Below are positions 1 through 7,038 of a stretch of 12,235 nt of DNA, in pieces. Numbering within the stretch: position 1 is the first letter of the stretch; the number at the start of each line of letters is the position of its first letter. This DNA is from Altererythrobacter sp. (GTDB lineage Bacteria > Pseudomonadota > Alphaproteobacteria > Sphingomonadales > Sphingomonadaceae): contig WTKI01000079.1 of the NCBI GenBank assembly GCA_011524425.1, positions 1,768 through 14,002 of the forward strand, given 5' to 3'. Below the pieces are notes generated by a model. That model ran no database searches, was not told where the DNA came from, and was given only the letters and a program-made list of their open reading frames with translations. Made by a program: the position numbers and the translations under genes.

Positions 1-1562
1 TTGGTGTCGCTCGAGGTGACCGCGTGCTCATCTACATGCCAAACTCGCCGGAAGCTGTGATAGCCATGCTCGCATGTGCGCGGATTGGAGCTATCCATTC
101 AGTCGTATTCGGCGGTTTTGCAGCACCTGAATTGGCGAGCCGCATCGATGATGCGCAACCAAAATTAGTGCTGGCTGCCAGCTGCGGAATTGAAGGCGCA
201 AACGTCTTGCCTTACCAGCCAATTTTACAAGACGCGTTCGAGATCGCTCATCACGCGCCGTCCCATACAATTTACTGGCAGCGTGAACAGCATCCAGCCG
301 ATCTGTCCGCTACCAATGACCATGATTGGGATCAGGCCATGGAAAGCTCTAAACCGGCAGATTGCGTGCCAGTTGCAGCAACCGATCCACTTTACATCCT
401 CTATACTTCAGGGACGACAGGCCAGCCAAAAGGCATTGTCCGGGACACTGGCGGTCATCTCGTAACACTCCATTGGAGCATGAGCGGGATATATAACTGC
501 CCTCCTGGCGAAGCCTTCTGGGCAGCAAGTGATGTAGGATGGGTCGTGGGCCACAGCTACATTTGCTACGCGCCTTTGCTCCACCGCAATCCAAGCGTGA
601 TCTTCGAAGGCAAGCCTGTCGGCACACCGGATGCAGGTATCTTTTGGAGCATTATGGCCAAACATAAGGTGCGCAGTTTCTTCACTGCCCCCACTGCAAT
701 CAGAGCGATCAAGCAGGTCGATCCTGACGGCGAGCTGGCCAAGATTGCTGACCTCTCCAATTTGCAAGCGGTATATCTTGCAGGCGAACGCACTGATCCA
801 GATACGCTGACTTGGACACAGCATCTATTGAAGGTCCCTGTGGTTGACCACTGGTGGCAAACAGAGACTGGTAGCGCGATCACGGCCAACCCAATCGGCA
901 TAGAGGAATTTCCGACAAAGGCCGGCTCATCAACTATGCCAATGCCAGGCTGGGACCTTGCCTGTGTTGACGAGGAAGGTGAACCTGTCCCGGCTGGAGA
1001 AAGCGGGGCAATTGTTGCGAGGCTCCCCCTTCCCCCTGGTTTCGCTCCAACTCTATGGAATGCACCAGACCGCTACCAGGAGGCCTATCTTTCCCGCTAC
1101 CCGGGAAACTATTTGACCGGCGATAGCGGGTTTATCGATGCGGATGGATATCTCAGCGTAATGGCTCGTATTGACGACGTTATTAATGTCGCAGGGCATC
1201 GTCTGAGTTCTTCGGCTATGGAAGAAGTGCTTGCGAGCCATCCCGCGGTGGCTGAATGCGCAGTGATCGGTAAGGCTGACGCTCTTAAAGGACAAATCCC
1301 GGTCGGCTTTGTCGTGCTGAAAGCTGGGGTCAGTTCATCAATTGAGGAATTGTCTGCTGAGCTTATTGGCGCCGTGCGCGCCCAAATCGGCCCCGTTGCA
1401 GCTTTCAAGCAGGTCCATGTGCTCACTAAACTGCCTAAAACGCGGTCTGGAAAAATTCTTCGAAAAACCATCAGGGAAATTGCGGACGGAGAACCTCCTA
1501 AAGTTCCGCCAACGATCGAAGACATTACTGTCTTGGAGCAAGTCAAAGAGATCTTCGCATGA
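1..1562 (+). CDS. prpE: Propionate--CoA ligase (PrpE-type acyl-CoA synthetase), 5'-truncated by the window edge
   Basis: This AMP-forming ligase activates a short carboxylic acid, propionate or acetate, to its CoA thioester through an acyl-adenylate in the cytoplasm. The reading frame is open from base 3 and begins GVARGDRVLIYMP, a typical internal block of the acetyl/propionyl-CoA synthetase family. About 519 residues are visible and roughly 110 N-terminal residues should lie upstream, since the family is about 630 residues long. Visible motifs are the P-loop YTSGTTGQPKG followed by the PrpE-like IVRDTGGH, the WWQTETG adenylate-binding motif, the hinge region GDSGFIDADGYL with NVAGHRLS, and the C-terminal PKTRSGKILRKTIRE containing the catalytic lysine. 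The IVRD block and the NVAGHRLSSSAMEEVLASHP region point to PrpE/ACSS3 rather than classical Acs; substrate choice is inferred. Its stop overlaps the next start as ATGA, so it is co-translated with the lyase, which may release the acid it activates. Confidence 0.88.
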   Translation, partial: GVARGDRVLIYMPNSPEAVIAMLACARIGAIHSVVFGGFAAPELASRIDDAQPKLVLAASCGIEGANVLPYQPILQDAFEIAHHAPSHTIYWQREQHPADLSATNDHDWDQAMESSKPADCVPVAATDPLYILYTSGTTGQPKGIVRDTGGHLVTLHWSMSGIYNCPPGEAFWAASDVGWVVGHSYICYAPLLHRNPSVIFEGKPVGTPDAGIFWSIMAKHKVRSFFTAPTAIRAIKQVDPDGELAKIADLSNLQAVYLAGERTDPDTLTWTQHLLKVPVVDHWWQTETGSAITANPIGIEEFPTKAGSSTMPMPGWDLACVDEEGEPVPAGESGAIVARLPLPPGFAPTLWNAPDRYQEAYLSRYPGNYLTGDSGFIDADGYLSVMARIDDVINVAGHRLSSSAMEEVLASHPAVAECAVIGKADALKGQIPVGFVVLKAGVSSSIEELSAELIGAVRAQIGPVAAFKQVHVLTKLPKTRSGKILRKTIREIADGEPPKVPPTIEDITVLEQVKEIFA

Positions 1563-2440
1563 GCCGCTCGTCCAATCCGTCCGGTGGCTCACAATTGCGT
1601 GAGCTTTTGGCGACAAACGATATCGTTGCTGCGCCTGGTATTTATGACCACATGAGCCTTCTGTTGGCGGAAGCAGCCGGCCATAAGGCGCTGTATGCGT
1701 CAGGGTATTGGGGTTCCGCATCGGCATTAGGCGAAGCTGATGTCGGAATCGCCGGGATGAGCGATTTTGTAAGCATCTTTGGCCGTTTCGCAGCTCGTGC
1801 AAAAGTGCCGGTTATTGCCGACGCGGACACCGGCTTTGGCAGCTTGACCAATCTGCGCCGGGCCGTTCAGCTATATTCTCAAGCTGGGATTGCCGCGATG
1901 CAGCTAGAAGACCAGCCGTTCCCCAAAATTTGCGGCCATGTCGGGAGAGCAACCTCGGTCCCCTTTGAACAAATGGTCAAACGCGTGGCTGTCGCTGTTG
2001 AAGCACGCGAAGACGATGATCTGATGGTGATTGCCCGCACAGACTCCCGGCGCAGTGAAGGATTAGAGGCGGCGATAGATCGACTGCGCGCCTACTCAAA
2101 CGCTGGCGCAGATATCCTTTTTCTAGAGGCTCCAGAAACAGCAGAAGAGATTGCGACTGCGGCGAGCGCTTTGGATAAGCCGCTTATGATCAATGCTGCA
2201 CATGGGGGCGCAACACCGGTTTTGTCTCCGTCAGAATATGCCATGCTTGGCGTAAAGCTGGTGATCTATCCCGCCGGTGCTCCTCTGTCTGCCTTGCAGG
2301 GAGCTGCAAATTTCTACGCTGCGCTTGCCAATGACGATGCGATTCAATCACAAGACAGAATGTTCAAATTCAGCGACATATCGCAGCTTCTAGGCATGGA
2401 CGAGATCGTTGCGTTTCAGGATCGCCACGGAGACGCGTGA
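1559..2440 (+). CDS. Isocitrate lyase/PEP mutase superfamily C-C lyase (2-methylisocitrate lyase-like)
   Basis: This is a 293-residue member of the ICL/PEPM superfamily, cytoplasmic TIM-barrel enzymes that use Mg2+ to cleave 2-hydroxy di- or tricarboxylates or related 2-oxo acids. Visible features are the metal-binding block IADADTGFG (D88 and D90), the loop K123-I-C125-G-H, which keeps the cysteine used as an acid/base in true lyases, ARTDSR around R160, and E190 in FLEAP. The length fits methylisocitrate lyase, dimethylmalate lyase and oxaloacetate decarboxylase, not the much longer classical isocitrate lyase. The usual substrate-binding SGAA block appears altered to YASGYWGSAS (about 47-55), so the substrate may be unusual. 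The start overlaps the synthetase stop as ATGA. Co-translation with a propionate/acetate-activating ligase suggests that the lyase yields a short acid plus pyruvate or a similar 2-oxo acid. Family membership is firm; the substrate is not known. Confidence 0.85.
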   Translation: MSRSSNPSGGSQLRELLATNDIVAAPGIYDHMSLLLAEAAGHKALYASGYWGSASALGEADVGIAGMSDFVSIFGRFAARAKVPVIADADTGFGSLTNLRRAVQLYSQAGIAAMQLEDQPFPKICGHVGRATSVPFEQMVKRVAVAVEAREDDDLMVIARTDSRRSEGLEAAIDRLRAYSNAGADILFLEAPETAEEIATAASALDKPLMINAAHGGATPVLSPSEYAMLGVKLVIYPAGAPLSALQGAANFYAALANDDAIQSQDRMFKFSDISQLLGMDEIVAFQDRHGDA

Positions 2441-3552
2441 TGCCTCGTCGAATTCAAGCTGCGGTATGTGAAGGTGGCGGTGCTCCACCAAAAATCGAAA
2501 CGCTTAACCTGGATGATCCTGCTCCTGATGAAGTGGTCATCAAGATTGAAGCGGCAGGAATCTGTCATACAGATCTAGGCATTGCACAATGGAGCGAAAG
2601 CCCGCGGGTCTTTGGTCATGAAGGTGCCGGCATTATCGTTGAAGTCGGAACAGCCGTTAAAGCGTTCAAGAAAGGCGACCGCGTAGTTGCGACTTTCGGA
2701 TTTTGCGGAGATTGCCCCAATTGCGGAGACGGCAGGCCAGCATATTGTTTTGACGGCATCGCGCTGAACATTGAAGGGATGCGCGCAGCAGGCCGCCCTT
2801 CCCTCACACGCCAAGATGGAAGTCCGGTTGGCGGATCATTCTTCCAGCAAAGCTCGTTCGCAACACACGCAATCGTGACGGAGCGCAACATTGTGCGTAT
2901 CCCTGATGCGCTGGATATGGTCAGCGCCGCGCCGCTGGGCTGTGGAATCCAGACCGGGGCTGGAGCCGTGTTTAACCAGATCGGGGCGAAACCTGACCGG
3001 CCCTTGTTGGTCGTGGGCATTGGGGCAGTTGGATGCGCTGCAATTATGGCGGGCAAAATCATTGGCTGTAATGAAATCATTGCAGTCGAGCTCCGCCCTG
3101 AGCGGCGCGAGTTGGCGTTAGAGCTGGGGGCAACCCATGTGCTGGACGGCGCGGATGCGGATTGGTCTGAGAAAGTCCGCATACTCACGCAAGGCGGCGT
3201 AACAGCTGCTCTTGACACAGCAGGAACGCAGAGAACCTTCGAAGCGTGCCTTGCGGCATTGCATAGCGGTGGCTCTTTGGGTGTCCTTACAATTCCTGGC
3301 GAGTTTGAAGCATCCATACCTCATCCTGGCGGGATCGACTTCATGACGAAAACCATTGTCGGGATCATCGAAGGCGACGCCGTCCCGGCGGAGTTCCTTC
3401 CATTGCTGATTTCCTATTTTGCCAGCGGGGATTTGCCAGTCGACCGCCTGATCAAAACCTATCCCTTTGAGAAGATCGCAGACGCTATGGACGATGCTGC
3501 CAAAGGCAAAGTCATCAAACCCGTGCTAACTTTCGAGGATGCTATTTCATGA
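2440..3552 (+). CDS. Zinc-dependent medium-chain alcohol dehydrogenase (aryl/primary alcohol type)
   Basis: This MDR-family dehydrogenase interconverts an alcohol and an aldehyde with NAD. Numbering from the ATG at 2440 (370 residues), catalytic zinc ligands are C42 in GICHTD, H60 in GHEGAG and C168 in PLGCGIQTGAG. A complete structural-zinc set, C89, C92, C95 and C103, is present. The Rossmann motif GIGAVG (193-198) is followed by an acidic residue, E217 in AVELRPERR, which favours NAD over NADP. The GCGIQTGAGAV block resembles benzyl-alcohol and class III-like dehydrogenases. Start choice: GTG at 2437 and ATG at 2440 are adjacent in frame. GGAG at 2429-2432 lies 7 bases from the ATG but only 4 from the GTG, so ATG is preferred, giving a TGATG overlap with the lyase. 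Its role in this operon is probably to process an aldehyde or hydroxyl intermediate; the substrate cannot be read from the sequence. Confidence 0.86.
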   Translation: MPRRIQAAVCEGGGAPPKIETLNLDDPAPDEVVIKIEAAGICHTDLGIAQWSESPRVFGHEGAGIIVEVGTAVKAFKKGDRVVATFGFCGDCPNCGDGRPAYCFDGIALNIEGMRAAGRPSLTRQDGSPVGGSFFQQSSFATHAIVTERNIVRIPDALDMVSAAPLGCGIQTGAGAVFNQIGAKPDRPLLVVGIGAVGCAAIMAGKIIGCNEIIAVELRPERRELALELGATHVLDGADADWSEKVRILTQGGVTAALDTAGTQRTFEACLAALHSGGSLGVLTIPGEFEASIPHPGGIDFMTKTIVGIIEGDAVPAEFLPLLISYFASGDLPVDRLIKTYPFEKIADAMDDAAKGKVIKPVLTFEDAIS

Positions 3553-4958
3553 GCGATATTCGCGTCGTTAGAGCTGAAACAGTCGATACCATTGCCGACA
3601 TTCCAGTGGTTGTGATTGGCGGGGGCGGGACAGGCCTGTGCGCCGCGCTGGCAGTGCGCGACGCAGATGTCGACGTGCTTGTGATAGAGCGTGACAGTCA
3701 GACGATGGGCACCACCGCAATGTCAACCGGGCTCATACCCGGCACAGGCAGTGCGATACAGCGCGCCAAGGGTATTGATGACACTGCAGAGCTGTTCGCA
3801 TCGGACATTGCGAATAAAGCGAAGGGCGCTGTGGACAAAGGGCTTGTCGCACACCTCGCAGCGCAATCCGGCCAGACCATCGACTGGCTGGCTGATCAAC
3901 ACGGGCTCGATCTCAGCTTGGTTGAAGGTTTTACCTATCCCGGCCATTCCGCCTTACGCATGCATGGCATGCCGAGCCGGTCCGGCAGTGAGTTAATGGG
4001 AGCGCTGGCCAGCGCTTGCGAAGACGCCGGGGTCGATATCCTTACGGACAGTCTTGTTGATACGCTTTACGTAAATGAAGCAGGCAAAGTGATAGCAGTG
4101 GCGGCAACGCGGCCAGATGGCGAGAGCGATATCATTGGTTGCGGCGCGCTGATCCTTGCCTGTTGCGGTTTTGCCGGGAACCAGGCCATGGTCAACGAGC
4201 TGATCCCTGAGCTTGAGCATGCGACTTTCCATGGTCACCCCGGAAATAAAGGCCATGCGATTGCCTGGGGACGCGAGTTGGGCGCAGCACTCGCTGATTT
4301 GTCCGCCTATCAGGGCCATGCTGGTCTTGCTGCAGGCTATGGAATCCCGATCCTTTGGCCGTTGATCACTGAGGGCGGGATCCAAGTGAACCGGCAGGGG
4401 CAGCGCTTCTCAAACGAAGCAGCGGGATATTCTGAACAGGCAGTGGAAGTCCTCCGACAAGAAGGACATGTCGCTTGGAGCATCTTCGATGAAGCCCGGC
4501 ATCAGATCATGACGCAGTTCGATGATTACCAGCAGGCTATGTCAGCAGGGTGCCTGCATTCGGCGAGCAATCTGAGCGAACTGGCTCAGAAAATTGGCGT
4601 TGATGGCGAAGGCTTGGCAGCAAGCGTTGCGGAAACCCATGCCCTTATTGAGAACGAAGAGCGCGACCGATTTGGGCGTAGCTTTGCTGGCAAGTCTCCC
4701 CTCTCAGCGCCATTTTATGCTGTGAAAGTCACGGGTGCCTTGTTCCATACCCAAGGCGGTCTGGAAGTAGATGAAAATGCGAGAGTTTTACGAGCGGACA
4801 GAAGTCCAATGCCCAATCTCTATGCAGGTGGAGGAGCAGCAAGAGGCATCTCAGGCCCCGGCGCGGATGGATATATGGCAGGAAACGGTCTGCTGACAGC
4901 CACCACGCTAGGTCGTTTGGCAGGACAACATGCGGCAAGCTGTGTTGTGACTGCTTGA
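3549..4958 (+). CDS. FAD-dependent oxidoreductase, fumarate reductase/succinate dehydrogenase flavoprotein superfamily
   Basis: This 469-residue soluble flavoprotein of the FAD_binding_2 family inserts or reduces a C=C bond next to a carbonyl or carboxylate. The N-terminal dinucleotide fold is VVIGGGGTGLCAA (about 21-33), with the ribose-binding acid in IERD (E47). The C-terminal signature is FHTQGGLEVDENARVL (from F399), then NLYAGGGAARGISGPGADGYMAGNGL, which closes the FAD site. These blocks match 3-ketosteroid dehydrogenase, fumarate/urocanate reductase and tricarballylate dehydrogenase relatives. There is no signal peptide, heme domain or FMN-binding domain, so an unidentified electron partner is needed. 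The start overlaps the ADH stop as ATGA, with GAGG at 3535-3538 as a likely ribosome site. It is last in the plus-strand operon and converges with the IclR gene 16 bases away. A dicarboxylate substrate such as methylsuccinate/mesaconate would suit the neighbours, but that is inference. Confidence 0.83.
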   Translation: MSDIRVVRAETVDTIADIPVVVIGGGGTGLCAALAVRDADVDVLVIERDSQTMGTTAMSTGLIPGTGSAIQRAKGIDDTAELFASDIANKAKGAVDKGLVAHLAAQSGQTIDWLADQHGLDLSLVEGFTYPGHSALRMHGMPSRSGSELMGALASACEDAGVDILTDSLVDTLYVNEAGKVIAVAATRPDGESDIIGCGALILACCGFAGNQAMVNELIPELEHATFHGHPGNKGHAIAWGRELGAALADLSAYQGHAGLAAGYGIPILWPLITEGGIQVNRQGQRFSNEAAGYSEQAVEVLRQEGHVAWSIFDEARHQIMTQFDDYQQAMSAGCLHSASNLSELAQKIGVDGEGLAASVAETHALIENEERDRFGRSFAGKSPLSAPFYAVKVTGALFHTQGGLEVDENARVLRADRSPMPNLYAGGGAARGISGPGADGYMAGNGLLTATTLGRLAGQHAASCVVTA

Positions 4959-4960
4959 CT

Positions 4961-4995
4961 GCAAATCGAATGCTTCAGGCTGCCTGCGATTTTGC
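4961..4995. terminator. Candidate bidirectional stem-loop at the convergent junction
   Basis: GCAAATCG (4961-4968) can pair with CGATTTTGC (4987-4995) with one extra T. An inner CAGG/CCTG stem (4976-4979 with 4983-4986) is separated from it by a 7-base bulge. The structure begins just after the flavoprotein stop and covers the last codons of the IclR gene, where a shared terminator would be expected. The T-runs are short on both sides, so it is weak as an intrinsic terminator. Confidence 0.35.
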
Positions 4996-5772
4996 CTCAC
5001 GAAGGGCTTCGCCGATTGCAGCGGCAGTTTGGCACATTGGTTCGAGATATTTGGCAACCGCCTCTTCACCGTTCATAGCGGAAGCGAAAAAGATCAAAGC
5101 AAGCGAGCCAATCAAACCTTCGTTTCCGTCAAACAATGGCACCGCGATCGAAGAAGTCTTGCCGGGATCAGAATTGTAGACATTGCGAATTTGCAACGCA
5201 TAACCGTCTTTCCTGATCTTGGAGAGCATATAATCGTCGCCCATAAGGACCAGCCCCATATGGGAGCTTTCCGTCTCGATCGCGCGAAGTCCTTCGTTAA
5301 TTGCCTCTCGCTCTTCTTCATCACAGAATGCCAAATGAACCTTGCCGGTCGCGCATTCAGCAATCGGCAGAGTGTAACCCGGAAAGTAATGAGAGAACGT
5401 CAGCGACGTCATCTTGTGAGTAGAATCGCGCACCATCATCCGCGTTCCAACACGTGTCGCGACGGAAACCGGCCATCCCACTGCTTGACACAAATCCTCA
5501 ATATGCGCGCGCGCGGCAGAAACCAGCATGTCTTCCGCTTGATAACCGGTCGATAATGTTTGGACGAGCGATGTCACGCGGTACCGCTTACGGTGTGGTT
5601 CTTTCTCGACCAGGCCTTCATGGAGTAACGTCTGGATAATTCGGCAAGCGGTTGGGTAAGGAATTTCGGCGGCACGCGCTATGCCCATCATCGAAATTGG
5701 GCCGTCTCTATTTACTGCAGAAAGAACTGCTAAGCCTCGGCTTATCGCCCTGATTGGTACCCCGCGTTCCAT
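4975..5772 (-). CDS. IclR-family transcriptional regulator
   Basis: This 265-residue DNA-binding regulator probably controls the surrounding catabolic genes in response to a small acid. The N-terminal winged helix-turn-helix spans about residues 8-67: IRAISRGLAVL, then a recognition region around IARAAEIPYPTACRIIQTL, then the wing KRYRVT. The C-terminal IclR effector-binding domain runs from about 80 to 255, with a typical core in YTLPIAECATGKVHLAF. The length is normal for the family. The ATG at 5770-5772 is preceded by AGGG six bases away. It lies 120 bases downstream of the CoA-transferase gene on the same strand, and that gap holds a promoter-like sequence and an inverted repeat, so it may have its own autoregulated promoter as well as read-through. 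IclR proteins next to aromatic, dicarboxylate and acyl-CoA genes are common; the inducer here is unknown. Confidence 0.9.
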   Translation of the reverse strand: MERGVPIRAISRGLAVLSAVNRDGPISMMGIARAAEIPYPTACRIIQTLLHEGLVEKEPHRKRYRVTSLVQTLSTGYQAEDMLVSAARAHIEDLCQAVGWPVSVATRVGTRMMVRDSTHKMTSLTFSHYFPGYTLPIAECATGKVHLAFCDEEEREAINEGLRAIETESSHMGLVLMGDDYMLSKIRKDGYALQIRNVYNSDPGKTSSIAVPLFDGNEGLIGSLALIFFASAMNGEEAVAKYLEPMCQTAAAIGEALREAKSQAA

Positions 5773-5796
5773 TTTGCGCCCTAGTCTTGCATTTTT

Positions 5797-5820
5797 TGGC
5801 TCTCAGATGCTCGTGAGCCA
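5797..5820. promoter_or_regulatory. Inverted repeat, candidate IclR operator
   Basis: TGGCTC (5797-5802) and GAGCCA (5815-5820) are perfect inverted arms; allowing one mismatch they extend to 8 bases each. The repeat sits in the leader between the putative -10 box and the iclR-type start codon, a usual place for autorepression. A hairpin in the RNA is also possible, but no T-run follows it on the minus strand, so it does not look like a terminator of the CoA-transferase transcript. Confidence 0.4.
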
Positions 5821-5839
5821 TCCATGAATAGATTACAAT

Positions 5840-5868
5840 AGCATATGTCCAGCGAAACTGACACTCAA
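5840..5868 (-). promoter_or_regulatory. Candidate sigma-70 promoter for the IclR gene
   Basis: On the minus strand TTGAGT (5863-5868) and TATGCT (5840-5845) each match 4 of 6 consensus bases and are separated by exactly 17 bases. Transcription would start near 5833, about 60 bases before the start codon and just upstream of the inverted repeat. The match is modest and was found by eye. Confidence 0.3.
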
Positions 5869-5892
5869 GGCTATTAAATGCCCCGAATTCCT

Positions 5893-7023
5893 TCAACGAA
5901 AGCAAAATTCTTCTCTGATTTCAGAAGATTGCTCGCCAATCTTTGGAACATTCGGAATTCGACCGGGATTCGCGTCATTACAGATCGCGGCGGGCGCAAT
6001 CACGTGCACCTCGCCCGCATCGGTATCAACAGATAGGCGGCGCAAGTGAGGGTGTTCCGCCAAATCCGGAATACCATTCAACCGTCCATACGCGATTCCG
6101 CTCTGCTCAAGCAGCGCCATCGCGCCATCCAAAGGTAAGGATCCAAAGCGCTCGGATACTCGCTCTTCAAGCTCTTTGCGATTCTCGAGCCGTTCCATGT
6201 TCGTCTTGAAAAGCGGATCGTCAGCCAGCGCAATGTCGCCCATCACGTGCTCACAAAAGGCGCGCCATTCCCGCTGGTTTTGTACGGAGAAAATAACCTT
6301 CTTCTGGTCGCTTGTTGCGAACGCGCCGTAAGGAGCAATCGAGGGATGGTTGACCCCACTTCGCTGGTTTTCATATCCCCCATAGGTGTATTGCAGGAAC
6401 GGTACATTCATCCAGTCAGCAAGTGCATCAAATAATGACACTTGAATCCGGCGTCCCTTACCTTCGCGCTCCCGCTTGAAAAGCGCTTGGAGGATCGCCG
6501 AGTGAGCAGTCATCCCAGCAGCGATATCGCACACAGAAACACCGACTCTTGCTGGACCATCGGCCGTTCCGGTTATCGCGCAAAGACCTGCTTCACCCTG
6601 CACTATGAGGTCATACGCTTTGAGCTGTGAGTAAGGCCCCTCCTCTCCGAAGCCTGAAATAGAGCACGCAATCAGCGCTGGATGTTGAGCGCATAAGTCA
6701 TCGAGGTTGATCGCAAACTTCTGCAATGTTCCCGGCTTCAAGTTTTCAATAAATACGTCCGCCTTTGAGATCATTCGCTTAAGCAAATCGACATCGTCTT
6801 TTTCCCTCAAATCAAGACACAGCGATTCCTTGCCGCGATTGAGCCAGACAAAATAGGCACTCTGCCCTTCAACGAGAGTGTCATAATTTCGCGCAAAGTC
6901 GCCTTCAGGCCGCTCAACCTTGATAACCCTTGCGCCTGCGTCCGCCAGCCGAGAACTGGCATAGGGCGCCGCCACAGCCTGCTCTAGAGAAACGACAAGA
7001 ATGCCATTGAGGTCGTTTTGCAT
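5893..7023 (-). CDS. Class III CoA-transferase (CaiB/BaiF family)
   Basis: This 376-residue enzyme moves CoA between carboxylic acids, here probably from succinyl-CoA or acetyl-CoA to a dicarboxylate. The fold is recognised from the N-terminal block LVVSLEQAVAAPYASSRLADAGARVIKVERPEGD, shown here in part as VSLEQAVAAPYASSRLADAG with IKVERPEGD after it, from LNRGKESLCLDL and ENLKPG, and from the catalytic aspartate D138 in KAYDLIVQGEAGL. The family includes formyl-CoA, carnitine, itaconate, citramalate and mesaconate CoA-transferases of similar length (about 375-400 residues). The gene begins 15 bases after the methylaspartate ammonia-lyase stop, with AGGAG at 7031-7035 seven bases before its ATG, so the two are co-transcribed. 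Mesaconate, the ammonia-lyase product, is therefore the leading candidate acceptor, as for the succinyl-CoA:mesaconate CoA-transferase of the haloarchaeal methylaspartate cycle. Sequence alone does not separate this from citramalate or itaconate transferases. Confidence 0.86.
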   Translation of the reverse strand: MQNDLNGILVVSLEQAVAAPYASSRLADAGARVIKVERPEGDFARNYDTLVEGQSAYFVWLNRGKESLCLDLREKDDVDLLKRMISKADVFIENLKPGTLQKFAINLDDLCAQHPALIACSISGFGEEGPYSQLKAYDLIVQGEAGLCAITGTADGPARVGVSVCDIAAGMTAHSAILQALFKREREGKGRRIQVSLFDALADWMNVPFLQYTYGGYENQRSGVNHPSIAPYGAFATSDQKKVIFSVQNQREWRAFCEHVMGDIALADDPLFKTNMERLENRKELEERVSERFGSLPLDGAMALLEQSGIAYGRLNGIPDLAEHPHLRRLSVDTDAGEVHVIAPAAICNDANPGRIPNVPKIGEQSSEIREEFCFR

Positions 7024-7038
7024 CCGTTCGCTCCTAGA

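Noticed and set aside
2437..2439. GTG as the start of the alcohol dehydrogenase
   Set aside because: It is one codon before ATG 2440 and only 4 bases from GGAG; the ATG has the better 7-base spacing. The difference is one residue.
2616..3317. 233-codon open frame on the minus strand inside the alcohol dehydrogenase
   Set aside because: It lies wholly antisense to a gene with complete zinc and Rossmann motifs, and its translation shows no recognisable domain.
4955..5179. Short plus-strand frame beginning at the flavoprotein stop
   Set aside because: It would start at TTG and run antisense through the end of the IclR gene, with no ribosome site or domain.
5029..5556. 175-codon plus-strand frame across the IclR gene
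   Set aside because: Antisense to a clear IclR protein; its composition (rich in Arg, His and Gln) is that of a shadow frame.
5797..5820. Inverted repeat read as a terminator for the CoA-transferase transcript
   Set aside because: On the minus strand it is followed by an A-run rather than a T-run.
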